NCBI GenBank assembly: GCA_963765265.1
Contig: CAVXVN010000002.1
Span: 169,381-233,380 of the forward strand
Source: Bacillus_BD sp963765265
GTDB lineage: Bacteria; Bacillota; Bacilli; Bacillales; Cytobacillaceae
Direction: 5' to 3'
Length of the DNA: 64,000 nucleotides
Shown: piece after piece, positions 26,726 to 35,226 of the stretch
How the letters are laid out: each line of letters begins with the position of its first letter
How positions within the stretch are numbered: the stretch's first letter is position 1
Notes under the pieces: generated by a model
Told to the model about the DNA's origin: nothing
What the model saw: only the letters and a program-made list of their open reading frames with translations
Database searches by the model: none
Position numbers and translations under genes: made by a program

Positions 26726-29362
26726 TTGACAAAAAAGTTAGTACTAATTGATGGAAATAGTATTGCCTATCGAGCTTTTTTTGCTTTACCACTTTTAAAT
26801 AATGATAAAGGAATACATACGAATGCGATTTATGGATTTACGATGATGTTGATGAAAATTCTTGAGGATGAAAAACCAACACATATTCTGGTTGCTTTTG
26901 ATGCTGGAAAAACGACCTTTCGTCACAAAGCTTTTAGCGAATATAAAGGTGGGAGACAGAAAACTCCTCCTGAATTATCAGAGCAATTTCCGTTTATTCG
27001 TGAGTTATTGGATGCGTATCAAATCTCAAGATATGAACTTGATAATTATGAAGCAGACGATATCATTGGAACCCTTTCGTTACAGGCAGAAAAGGAAGGC
27101 TTTGAGATAAAAATCATTTCGGGGGATAAAGATTTAACGCAGCTCAGTTCACCTCATACAACTGTAGGAATTACGAGAAAGGGAATCACAGATATCGAGG
27201 AATATACACCTGCCCATATTGAGGAAAAATACGGCTTAGCACCAGAACAAATAATTGATATGAAGGGGCTGATGGGTGACAATTCGGATAACATCCCTGG
27301 TGTCCCAGGGGTAGGAGAAAAAACAGCCATAAAGTTGTTAAAGGAATTTCACACGTTAGAGGAACTATTATCTTCCATTGAAAAGGTCAGTGGGAATAAA
27401 CTGAAAGAAAAGCTGTCAACGTTTAAAGATCAAGCCGTATTAAGTAAAGAGCTTGCTACAATTATGAGGGAAGCTCCAGTTGATGTTCAATTAGATGATA
27501 TTTATTATGAAGGGATTCGAGAAAGGAAAAACTCCATCATTTATTTAAGGAGCTTGGGTTTCAGTCTTTATTGGACAAGCTTGGACAAGATATTGTACCT
27601 AGAAGATATGGCAGAGATAGAAGACATTGAATTTGAAATGGTGGAGCAAATAAATGAGGAAATATTTGCTGAACATAACTTTTTTTATGTTGAAGTTCTT
27701 GAAGATAACTACCATTATGCGGATATTATCGGCTTCTCACTCGTGAATGCAAAAGGTCATTTCTTTATTTCTACTGAAAAAGCACTGGAGTCATCCATAT
27801 TTAAATCATGGGCAGAAGATGCGGATAGAAAGAAAACGGTTTATGATGTAAAACGAACCGAGGTTGTCTTGCGGCATCATGGCATTCATTTAAAAGGGGT
27901 GACCTTTGATTTATTAATTGCCTCATACTTAGCGAACCCATCTGAAACCATTGATGATGTGACATCTGTTGCGAAAAGATATGACTTTAATGCCATTCAA
28001 TCAGATGATGTTTTTTACGGGAAGGGTGCTAAGAGGAGAATTCCTGAGGAAAAAGAGCTTGCAGACCATCTTGTACGAAAGGCTCTCGTTCTTAATGATT
28101 TAGAGGAAAAACTAGAGGCTGAATTAAAAGATAATCAGCAACTTAAATTATACTATGATCTCGAAATGCCACTTGCGTTCATATTAGCGGATATGGAATC
28201 ACAGGGTGTAAAGGTGGATATTGAACGTCTACGGTCCATGGGAGAAGAACTTAAGAACAGACTGAAAGACCTTGAGGAATTAATTTATTCGCTTGCTGGT
28301 GAATCCTTTAATATTAATTCTCCAAAGCAACTCGGGATCATCTTATTTGAAAAACTTGGCCTGCCAATGATTAAAAAAACGAAAACGGGATATTCCACCT
28401 CAGCAGATGTCTTGGAAAAGTTAGAAAAGGATCATGAAATGATTAGGCACATTCTAGATTTTCGTCAGTTGGGAAAACTACAATCGACCTATATTGAGGG
28501 TCTACTCAAGATTGTGAATAAAAAAACGGATAAAGTTCATACCATTTTTAATCAGACTTTAACACAAACAGGACGGTTAAGTTCTACAGATCCAAATTTG
28601 CAAAATATCCCTATTCGTTTAGAGGAAGGAAGGAAAATTCGCCAAGCATTTGTCCCATCAGAAAAGGATTGGATCATCTTTGCTGCTGACTATTCACAAA
28701 TTGAGTTGCGTGTTCTTGCTCATATAGCTGATGATCAAAAGTTGATTGAAGCCTTTAAAGAAGGTATGGATATTCATACAAAGACAGCGATGGATGTCTT
28801 CCATGTGACAAAAGATGAGGTCACTTCGATTATGCGTCGACATGCGAAGGCGGTTAATTTTGGGATTGTATATGGAATTAGTGATTACGGATTAAGTCAG
28901 AGCCTGCATATTACACGTAAAGAAGCTGGTCAGTTTATTGATCGGTATTTGGAAAGCTATCCAGGTGTTAAAGAATATATGGATGAGATTGTAAAAGATG
29001 CGAAGCAAAAAGGATTTGTCTCAACATTGTTACAGCGCAGAAGATATCTTCCTGAGATTACAAGTCGAAACTTCAATTTGCGAAGTTTTGCAGAAAGAAC
29101 AGCGATGAATACGCCTATCCAAGGAAGCGCAGCGGATATTATTAAAAAGGCAATGATTGATATGGCAGACCGATTAAGTAGTGAAGGATTGAGGACACGT
29201 CTATTACTACAAGTACATGATGAGCTAATCTTTGAGGCCCCTCCAGAGGAAATTGAGAAATTGAAGGAAATCGTTCCAGATGTAATGGAAAATTGTATTG
29301 AGCTAAAAGTACCATTAAAAGTTGATTATGCATATGGCCCTACATGGTTCGATGCAAAATAA
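26726..29362 (+). CDS. polA: DNA polymerase I
   Basis: Repair and Okazaki-fragment polymerase, 878 residues. The N-terminal 5'-3' exonuclease has LVLIDGNSIAYRAFFAL, the metal ligands in YEADDIIGTL and ISGDKDLTQL, and GDNSDNIPGVPGVGEKT. The middle domain lacks the acidic residues of an active 3'-5' exonuclease, as in other Bacillus enzymes. Polymerase motifs are DYSQIELRVLAHIA (A), RRHAKAVNFGIVYG (B) and LLQVHDELIFE (C). TTG 26726 is chosen because TKKLVLIDGN is the family N-terminus and GGAG lies 8 bases upstream. It probably heads a polA-mutM-ytaF-coaE unit. Confidence 0.96.
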   Translation: MTKKLVLIDGNSIAYRAFFALPLLNNDKGIHTNAIYGFTMMLMKILEDEKPTHILVAFDAGKTTFRHKAFSEYKGGRQKTPPELSEQFPFIRELLDAYQISRYELDNYEADDIIGTLSLQAEKEGFEIKIISGDKDLTQLSSPHTTVGITRKGITDIEEYTPAHIEEKYGLAPEQIIDMKGLMGDNSDNIPGVPGVGEKTAIKLLKEFHTLEELLSSIEKVSGNKLKEKLSTFKDQAVLSKELATIMREAPVDVQLDDIYYEGIRERKNSIIYLRSLGFSLYWTSLDKILYLEDMAEIEDIEFEMVEQINEEIFAEHNFFYVEVLEDNYHYADIIGFSLVNAKGHFFISTEKALESSIFKSWAEDADRKKTVYDVKRTEVVLRHHGIHLKGVTFDLLIASYLANPSETIDDVTSVAKRYDFNAIQSDDVFYGKGAKRRIPEEKELADHLVRKALVLNDLEEKLEAELKDNQQLKLYYDLEMPLAFILADMESQGVKVDIERLRSMGEELKNRLKDLEELIYSLAGESFNINSPKQLGIILFEKLGLPMIKKTKTGYSTSADVLEKLEKDHEMIRHILDFRQLGKLQSTYIEGLLKIVNKKTDKVHTIFNQTLTQTGRLSSTDPNLQNIPIRLEEGRKIRQAFVPSEKDWIIFAADYSQIELRVLAHIADDQKLIEAFKEGMDIHTKTAMDVFHVTKDEVTSIMRRHAKAVNFGIVYGISDYGLSQSLHITRKEAGQFIDRYLESYPGVKEYMDEIVKDAKQKGFVSTLLQRRRYLPEITSRNFNLRSFAERTAMNTPIQGSAADIIKKAMIDMADRLSSEGLRTRLLLQVHDELIFEAPPEEIEKLKEIVPDVMENCIELKVPLKVDYAYGPTWFDAK

Positions 29363-29371
29363 ATAGAAATG

Positions 29372-29408
29372 GCCGGCAAAGAGCGTCACATCCTGTGGCG
29401 AAGCCGGC
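29372..29408 (+). repeat. GC-rich nested hairpin between polA and mutM
   Basis: GCCGGC at 29372-29377 pairs with GCCGGC at 29403-29408. Inside, CGTCACA (29384) pairs with TGTGGCG (29394) around a TCC loop. The patch extends to about 29445 and is far more GC-rich than its surroundings. No T run follows. It looks like an inserted palindromic intergenic repeat rather than a terminator. Confidence 0.55.
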
Positions 29409-29504
29409 ACGGCTAAGATCTCGAGCGGCTAGGTGTCGAAGCAGGACAAATCGTATTTGGTGTCCATTGTATATGGACAGATAGTTAAGAAGGGAGGGGA
29501 GCAT

Positions 29505-30329
29505 TTGCCAGAGCTTCCTGAGGTAGAAACAATCAAAGAAACTTTACGTGAACTAGTCCTTCATAAACAAATCCAGTCTGTTTCTGTATTCTGGCCTAAA
29601 ATCATTAAACATCCAATAGAGGTTGAACAGTTTACAGATGCTTTAGTCGGTCAGACTATTCTAGATATCAAGAGAAGAGGAAAATTTCTTGTTTTTTATA
29701 CAGAGATTTACTCGTTGGTATCACATTTGAGAATGGAAGGTAGGTATAATCTATTTCGTTCTAGTGACCCTATTGACAAGCATACACATGTCATTTTTCA
29801 TTTTACCGATGGTACAGAACTTCGCTATCGTGATGTTCGTAAATTCGGTACGATGCATCTATTTCACAAGGGATCCGAATTTGAAATACCTCCATTATCC
29901 TTACTTGGTCCAGAACCACTTGATGATCAATTTGATATGAAGGAGTTCGCAACTAAACTTGCGAGTACGAGGCGATCAATTAAATCAACTCTTCTTGATC
30001 AAACTGTTGTAGTAGGGCTGGGAAATATCTATGTAGATGAATCCTTGTTCAAGGCGAAAATTCATCCGGAAAGAATCGCACAATCCCTTTCGATACAAGA
30101 GGTACAGCGACTTTATGAGCAGATTGTTGAAACGTTATCTGAAGCAGTAAAAAAAGGTGGTAGCACGGTTCGATCTTATGTGAACTCTCAAGGGAAAATT
30201 GGAATGTTTCAATTTGAACACAATGTATACGGTCGAAAAGGGGAAGACTGTAAGATTTGTGGAACGCCATTAATAAAGACTGTTGTGGGTGGCCGTGGTA
30301 CAGTATATTGTCCAAGCTGTCAAAACTAA
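29505..30329 (+). CDS. mutM: Formamidopyrimidine-DNA glycosylase
   Basis: Removes 8-oxoguanine and formamidopyrimidines and nicks the site. The catalytic N-terminus PELPEVETIKETL requires exposed Pro2, so TTG 29505 must be the start; GGGAGGGGAG lies directly before it. The H2TH region contains VGLGNIYVDESLF. The C-terminal zinc finger has CKICG and CPSC. Length is 274 residues. It stands between polA and ytaF, as in B. subtilis, separated from polA by a GC-rich repeat. Confidence 0.96.
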   Translation: MPELPEVETIKETLRELVLHKQIQSVSVFWPKIIKHPIEVEQFTDALVGQTILDIKRRGKFLVFYTEIYSLVSHLRMEGRYNLFRSSDPIDKHTHVIFHFTDGTELRYRDVRKFGTMHLFHKGSEFEIPPLSLLGPEPLDDQFDMKEFATKLASTRRSIKSTLLDQTVVVGLGNIYVDESLFKAKIHPERIAQSLSIQEVQRLYEQIVETLSEAVKKGGSTVRSYVNSQGKIGMFQFEHNVYGRKGEDCKICGTPLIKTVVGGRGTVYCPSCQN

Positions 30330-30412
30330 AAATAATCTCAATAAGTTATTAACACTGTAAGGGCTCCTTTCATAAACTAAGATAGTTGTTTACTAGGAAG
30401 GAGTGTAATCCA

Positions 30413-31048
30413 TTGGCAAATGCATTCTCGATCATATTATTAGCACTAGCTGTCAGTTTGGATAGCTTTAGTGTCGGATTCACATATGGACTAAGGAAAA
30501 TGCGAATTCCTTTTAAGTCAATTGCTATTATTGCCTGCTGTTCAGCTTTGACTTTAACCATCGCGATGTTAATAGGGCATCTACTGCAACAAGTTGTGTC
30601 ATCAGAATTCGCTGGAAAAATGGGTGGGATTATATTAATTATTCTTGGAGTCTGGGTTATTTACCAATTTTTTCGTCCGGAAAAAGAAAAGGATATATTG
30701 CCACATGAAAAAGTGATTATTAATTTGGAAATTAAGTCACTCGGGCTCGTTATTCATATATTAAAAAAGCCAATGAGTGCTGATTTTGACAAGTCTGGAA
30801 CGATCACCGGGGTGGAGGCTATTATGCTAGGATTGGCATTATCACTCGATTCATTTGGTGCAGGAATTGGAGCGGCAATGCTTGGATATTCACCAGGATA
30901 CTTAGCTTTAGCTGTCGCCTTATTAAGTTCATTACTCGTATTTCTTGGGATCAAGCTTGGATCCTATTTATCTCAAATTACATGGTTGCAACGCTTTACT
31001 TTTTTACCAGGGATTTTACTTATTATTATAGGAGTCTGGAAAATATAA
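30413..31048 (+). CDS. ytaF: Sporulation membrane protein YtaF, MntP-like
   Basis: The 211-residue membrane protein has six predicted helices. Two related halves, each with an acidic motif (AVSLDSFSVGFTYG and ALSLDSFGAGIGAAM), are typical of the MntP manganese-exporter fold. In Bacillus YtaF is annotated as a sporulation membrane protein; its substrate is unproven. TTG 30413 is chosen because AAGGAG lies 9 bases upstream and LANAFSIILLALAVS fits the family start. coaE follows 36 bases later. Confidence 0.9.
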   Translation: MANAFSIILLALAVSLDSFSVGFTYGLRKMRIPFKSIAIIACCSALTLTIAMLIGHLLQQVVSSEFAGKMGGIILIILGVWVIYQFFRPEKEKDILPHEKVIINLEIKSLGLVIHILKKPMSADFDKSGTITGVEAIMLGLALSLDSFGAGIGAAMLGYSPGYLALAVALLSSLLVFLGIKLGSYLSQITWLQRFTFLPGILLIIIGVWKI

Positions 31049-31084
31049 TTTGATACACTAATTGTACTAAAGGATGGAATATAT

Positions 31085-31696
31085 ATGGCATTAATCATTG
31101 GATTAACGGGTGGAATTGCAAGCGGAAAAAGTACGATTGCAAACATGTTGAAAAATGAAGGAATCACTGTTATTGATGCAGACGTGGAATCGAGACTCGC
31201 TGTGGAACAAGGTGAAGAAGCCTATGATCACATTGTGAATCATTTTAGCAAAAGTATTCTCCTTGAAGATGGATCCATTAATCGAGCAAAACTGGGTGAG
31301 ATTATTTTCAATATCAAAGAAGAGCGTATGAAATTAAATGAAATCGTTCATCCCGCGGTTAGAAAAAGAATGTTACAAAAAAAGGAAAGTGCTGAAAATA
31401 ATGGTGAAGCTATTATTATCATGGATATCCCTCTTTTATATGAAAGTAAATTTACTGAATTAGTGGATAAAACATTACTCGTTTTTGTAGATGAGGATAT
31501 TCAATTACAAAGATTAATGGAAAGAAATCATTATTCAAAGCAGGAGGCACTGGCAAGAATTCATTCGCAAATGCCTTTAGCAGATAAAAAAAGACTTGCA
31601 GATGTTGTTATTGACAACAATGGTTCGCTTGAACAAACTGAGTTACAACTGAAGAATGTTCTCTCAGAATGGGGATTCCAAAAAGAAGAAGCCTAG
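31085..31696 (+). CDS. coaE: Dephospho-CoA kinase
   Basis: Last step of coenzyme A synthesis: ATP-dependent phosphorylation of dephospho-CoA. The P-loop GLTGGIASGKST is at residues 6-17. Family motifs DADVESRLAVE, HPAVRKRM and DIPLLYESKF follow, with the lid region LMERNHYSKQEALARI. Length is 203 residues. AAAGGATGGAA precedes ATG 31085. Its stop codon lies within a terminator stem. Confidence 0.96.
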   Translation: MALIIGLTGGIASGKSTIANMLKNEGITVIDADVESRLAVEQGEEAYDHIVNHFSKSILLEDGSINRAKLGEIIFNIKEERMKLNEIVHPAVRKRMLQKKESAENNGEAIIIMDIPLLYESKFTELVDKTLLVFVDEDIQLQRLMERNHYSKQEALARIHSQMPLADKKRLADVVIDNNGSLEQTELQLKNVLSEWGFQKEEA

Positions 31697-31709
31697 TGCT
31701 TCTTTTTTT
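31685..31709 (+). terminator. Terminator overlapping the coaE stop
   Basis: AAGAAGC pairs with GCTTCTT around CTAGT, followed by a T run. Confidence 0.85.
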
Positions 31710-31797
31710 GTTTACAACTTAGAAAAATGGATAAGTAGGAAGAAAAAATAATATTAGTAATAAATTTACACTTAAGTATATCGCTATGAATCTCCAT

Positions 31798-31842
31798 TGT
31801 GTTATACTAATTGCATGTGAAAAGGGAAAACAGTATAACACT
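31798..31842 (+). promoter_or_regulatory. Two CcpN-type boxes at the gapB promoter
   Basis: TGTGTTATACT at 31798-31808 matches the CcpN consensus TRTGHYATAYW fully. AGTATAACACT at 31832-31842 is its inverted copy with one mismatch. The first box contains the -10 TATACT (31803-31808). CcpN represses gapB during glycolysis in B. subtilis. Confidence 0.75.
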
Positions 31843-31862
31843 ATTGTGGAAGGGGCTTGAAA

Positions 31863-32894
31863 ATGAAAGCAAGAGTAGCAATTAATGGATTTGGAAGAAT
31901 TGGAAGAATGGTGTTCAGAAAAGCAATTTTGGAAGATAATCTTGAAATAGTGGCCATTAATGCAAGTCATCCAGCGGAGACACTTGCTCATTTAATAAAA
32001 TATGATACAAATCATGGAAAATTCGCTGGTGAAGTATCTGCTGAGCAGGATGCGATTATTGTAAATGGTAAGCGCGTTCAACTATTAAGTAACCGAAATC
32101 CTGAAGAACTTCCATGGGAAGAGTTGAAAGTTGATATTGTCATTGAAGCAACTGGAAAGTTTAACTCACGAGACAAAGCTAGTTTACATTTAAATGCAGG
32201 TGCTAAAAAGGTTATTTTGACTGCTCCTGGCAAAAATGAAGATGTTACCATTGTAATGGGGGTTAATGAGTCTGCATTAGATCTTTCTAAGCATGATGTC
32301 ATTTCTAATGCTTCCTGCACAACAAACTGTTTAGCACCAGTAGCAAAAGTACTTGATCAGCATTTTGGTATCGAAAATGGATTGATGACGACTGTACATG
32401 CGTATACGAATGATCAAAAGAACATCGATAATCCTCATAAAGATTTAAGAAGGGCAAGAGCATGCGCTCAGTCGATCATTCCAACTTCAACAGGGGCTGC
32501 AAAAGCGTTAGCGCTTGTACTACCACAATTAAAAGGAAAACTTCATGGAATGTCCTTGCGTGTACCAACCCCTAACGTATCATTAGTTGATTTAGTCGTT
32601 GATCTTAAGCAAGAGGTAACAATAGATGATATCAACACTGCGTTCAAACAAGAGGCACTAGGGGATTTAAAAGGAATTTTAGATTTTACAGAAGAACCTT
32701 TAGTTTCGATTGATTTTAACACGAACGAGCATTCAGCGATTATTGATGGGTTATCGACAATGGTAATCGGATCAAAAAAGGTGAAGGTATTGGCATGGTA
32801 TGATAATGAATGGGGATACTCATGTCGAGTTGTTGATCTAGTTAACTATGTGGCTCAGAATTTAACAAAGTCATCGACAGTAAAAACGGTCTGA
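31863..32894 (+). CDS. gapB: Gluconeogenic NADP-dependent glyceraldehyde-3-phosphate dehydrogenase GapB
   Basis: Reverse-direction GAPDH used in gluconeogenesis. It has AINGFGRIGRMVFRKA at the start, the catalytic Cys152 in SNASCTTNCLAP, TVHAYTNDQKNIDNPHKDLRRAR, and WYDNEWGYSCRVVDL at the end. VAINASHPAETLAHL fits GapB rather than glycolytic GapA. ATG 31863 is preferred to TTG 31857 because GGAAGGGG is then at proper distance. The two CcpN boxes upstream support the gluconeogenic assignment. The usual neighbour speD is absent; nrdR follows instead. Confidence 0.96.
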   Translation: MKARVAINGFGRIGRMVFRKAILEDNLEIVAINASHPAETLAHLIKYDTNHGKFAGEVSAEQDAIIVNGKRVQLLSNRNPEELPWEELKVDIVIEATGKFNSRDKASLHLNAGAKKVILTAPGKNEDVTIVMGVNESALDLSKHDVISNASCTTNCLAPVAKVLDQHFGIENGLMTTVHAYTNDQKNIDNPHKDLRRARACAQSIIPTSTGAAKALALVLPQLKGKLHGMSLRVPTPNVSLVDLVVDLKQEVTIDDINTAFKQEALGDLKGILDFTEEPLVSIDFNTNEHSAIIDGLSTMVIGSKKVKVLAWYDNEWGYSCRVVDLVNYVAQNLTKSSTVKTV

Positions 32895-32929
32895 TCTATA
32901 GTTTCTTTCATCAAACTAAATTTTTTAGA

Positions 32930-32957
32930 GGGTTGCCTTTCGGGTAATCCTTTTTCT
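32930..32957 (+). terminator. Terminator after gapB
   Basis: GGGTTGCC pairs with GGTAATCC through six Watson-Crick and two G-U pairs around a TTTCG-type loop, with a TTTTT tail. Confidence 0.8.
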
Positions 32958-33063
32958 TTATTCATGTTCAACTTAAATCAAAAATTCATCACTATTTTGA
33001 CTTGTACTAACAAGTTCTTTCTAATAAGATAGAAAGTAGGAAATAAAAGTCGGAGCTGATTGA

Positions 33064-33525
33064 ATGAAATGCCCTGCATGTCAAAATAACAATACTCGTG
33101 TTGTTGATTCACGTCCAGTTGATGAATATCGGTCCATTCGGCGGAGAAGAGAATGTGAAAGATGCAATTATCGTTTTACAACCTTCGAGAAAGTAGAAGA
33201 AACCCCTCTTGTCGTTGTTAAGAAAGAAGGAACAAGAGAAGAATTCACCCGTGAGAAAATATTACGTGGTTTAATTAAAGCTTGTGAAAAACGCCCAGTT
33301 TCTTTGAAACAATTAGAAGATCTTACTGCAGATGTTGAAATGGAATTACGCAGCCAAGGTGTTTCTGAAATTAAGAGTGGAGAAGTGGGTGAAATGGTGA
33401 TGGATCGATTAGCAAAAATTGATGAGGTTGCCTATGTTCGTTTTGCTTCTGTTTATCGCCAGTTTAAAGATATAAATGTATTTATTGAGGAATTAAAAGA
33501 ATTAATAAAAAAAGAACAATCCTGA
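33064..33525 (+). CDS. nrdR: Transcriptional repressor NrdR
   Basis: Nucleotide-sensing repressor of ribonucleotide reductase genes. The zinc ribbon is complete with Cys3, Cys6, Cys31 and Cys34 and the basic SIRRRRECERC stretch. The ATP-cone follows (LVVVKKEGTREEFTREKIL, then IKACEKRPVS). At 153 residues it has the usual length. It ends in a terminator, so unlike the usual nrdR-dnaB-dnaI arrangement dnaB must have its own promoter here, or depend on read-through. Confidence 0.97.
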   Translation: MKCPACQNNNTRVVDSRPVDEYRSIRRRRECERCNYRFTTFEKVEETPLVVVKKEGTREEFTREKILRGLIKACEKRPVSLKQLEDLTADVEMELRSQGVSEIKSGEVGEMVMDRLAKIDEVAYVRFASVYRQFKDINVFIEELKELIKKEQS

Positions 33526-33526
33526 T

Positions 33527-33556
33527 GAGCTGAAGAGTTTCTTTAGCTCTTTTTTT
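33527..33556 (+). terminator. Terminator after nrdR
   Basis: GAGCTGAAG pairs with CTTTAGCTC around AGTTT; seven T follow. Confidence 0.85.
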
Positions 33557-33605
33557 CAATAGATTTCTGGTATATGCTAGGCAAAGACTAACCTTAGGCT
33601 TAAAC

Positions 33606-33709
33606 TTTTAACTTCATTCAGCAGAAGTCTCCTACTTCTATAAGTGGTGAGATGAATGCAAGATTTTATCCATTCAGTGGGGGTTCAAACTGACTGAATG
33701 AAGTTAAAG
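33606..33709 (+). repeat. Palindromic MITE-like element between nrdR and dnaB
   Basis: TTAACTTCATTCAG (33608-33621) and CTGAATGAAGTTAA (33694-33707) form perfect 14-bp terminal inverted repeats around 72 bp. Inside are CATTCAGT/ACTGACTGAATG and the small hairpin ACTTCTATAAGT. The 20-bp left end recurs at 26569. The following bases to about 33790 include CTCCGGCGGAG (33711-33721) and GGCGCAAATACGCC, further hairpins that may belong to the same insertion. No protein is encoded. Confidence 0.65.
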
Positions 33710-33816
33710 CCTCCGGCGGAGACATCCGATTTTAAAAGGAAGTTTATCGAGCGAGCGAAGGTATTATCTAGGCGCAAATACGCCAAGGCGAATTTGATTA
33801 GGAAAGGTTGACTGCT

Positions 33817-35214
33817 ATGACTCAACATTGGCAAGAATTATTACCCATTGATCATTATGTCGTCTCTGCCAATGGTATTTTACACGAATACGATCGGAAA
33901 ATTCTTACCTTTTTATATCAACCACTTGTCGGTGCAAGTTGTTTAAGCTTGTATATGACGTTATGGGCGGAATTGGAAGAAAATCGACTTTGGTCGGAAT
34001 CCCATTCCCATCATAGTATAATGAATTTTATGGATATGAATTTAAAGCAAATTTATGAAAGTCGTTTAAAACTCGAAGGAATCGGACTTTTAAAAACCTT
34101 TGTTAAAAAAGAGGAGGAACGAAGATCTTTTGTATATGAACTGCAGCCACCTCTTACTCCAGAGCAATTTTTATTAGACGGTATGCTAAATATTTATTTG
34201 TATCGGAAAATTGGAAAAACACAATTTGCAAGGATCAAGCGTTTTTTTAGTGAAAAAAAACTGAATGATCCAGAATTCATGCAAGTCACGAAACCTTTTC
34301 AAGATGTTTTTTCTTCAAATCATTCAAACTTACTTTCTTATAACGACGAGACAAAACATGATCTTATAGAATCAGAAGAGAATCATTTTATCGGTAGGCA
34401 ACAGCCAAGTCGTATAAAAGCTGAGGATGTTGACTTCAATTTCGAATTGCTTTTCGCAGGGTTGCATGAGAATTTAATTTCGAATACTGCTTTTACCAAA
34501 AAAGTAAAAGAAGCGATAAGTAGTCTGGCTTTTCTGTATGGAATTGACGCTATTCAAATGAAGAATATTGTCATAAGTGCCATAACAGAGGACAATGAAA
34601 TTAATATAGAAGAATTAAGGAAGTCTGCCCGCGACTGGTATCAATTTGAACACCAAGACAAGCTTCCGTTGCTTATTGAAAAGACACAACCAGTGATTTA
34701 TCAAACAGCAAAACAAGAGCCTGTCACAAGGGAAGAAAAACTTATTCATTATTTTGAGACTACCTCGCCTTTGCAATTTCTAAGAGATATTGGTGGAGGG
34801 ACGGAACCTTCAAAGGCAGATGTAAAAATCATTGAAGATGTATTATTTCAACAAAAGCTAACTCCTGGTGTGGTCAATGTTTTAGTTGATAACGTGTTGA
34901 GAAAGACAGATATGAAGTTAACTAAGAATTATGTTGAAAAAATTGCCAGTCATTGGGCGCGAAAAAATATTAAAACAGTCACGGAAGCCATGGAATTGGC
35001 AAAAATGGAACACCGCCAATATGCTGAATGGGCAGAAGGTAATAAATCGGGTAATAAAACAAGTTATAAAAAGAAACCAATTAGAACAGAAGTATTACCG
35101 GATTGGTTTGATAATGAAGAAAAAATGGAAAAATCAACACAAAGTAAGAAAGATGAGAGTACAGAATCAAAAAAACAAGAAATTGATGAGATGTTAAAAA
35201 AATTACGTTCATAG
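33817..35214 (+). CDS. dnaB: Replication initiation protein DnaB (helicase co-loader)
   Basis: Bacillus DnaB is a membrane-associated co-loader that with DnaD and DnaI places the replicative helicase (DnaC) at the origin. Recognisable parts are LPIDHYVVSANGILHEYD, ILTFLYQPLVGASCLSLYMTLWAELEENRLW, LYGIDAIQMKNIV, and the C-terminal DnaB/DnaD domain with YVEKIASHWARKNIKTVTEAM. The tail is lysine-rich. Length is about 465 residues. ATG 33817 is chosen over TTG 33808 because AGGAAAGG is then at better spacing and TQHWQELLPID fits the family. dnaI starts 12 bases later. It is not the DnaB helicase of E. coli. Confidence 0.94.
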   Translation: MTQHWQELLPIDHYVVSANGILHEYDRKILTFLYQPLVGASCLSLYMTLWAELEENRLWSESHSHHSIMNFMDMNLKQIYESRLKLEGIGLLKTFVKKEEERRSFVYELQPPLTPEQFLLDGMLNIYLYRKIGKTQFARIKRFFSEKKLNDPEFMQVTKPFQDVFSSNHSNLLSYNDETKHDLIESEENHFIGRQQPSRIKAEDVDFNFELLFAGLHENLISNTAFTKKVKEAISSLAFLYGIDAIQMKNIVISAITEDNEINIEELRKSARDWYQFEHQDKLPLLIEKTQPVIYQTAKQEPVTREEKLIHYFETTSPLQFLRDIGGGTEPSKADVKIIEDVLFQQKLTPGVVNVLVDNVLRKTDMKLTKNYVEKIASHWARKNIKTVTEAMELAKMEHRQYAEWAEGNKSGNKTSYKKKPIRTEVLPDWFDNEEKMEKSTQSKKDESTESKKQEIDEMLKKLRS

Positions 35215-35226
35215 TAGGTGGCTCGC

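Noticed and set aside
33817..35214. Replicative helicase for the gene named dnaB
   Set aside because: The protein lacks Walker motifs and matches the Bacillus DnaB/DnaD co-loader; the helicase in this group is DnaC, encoded elsewhere.
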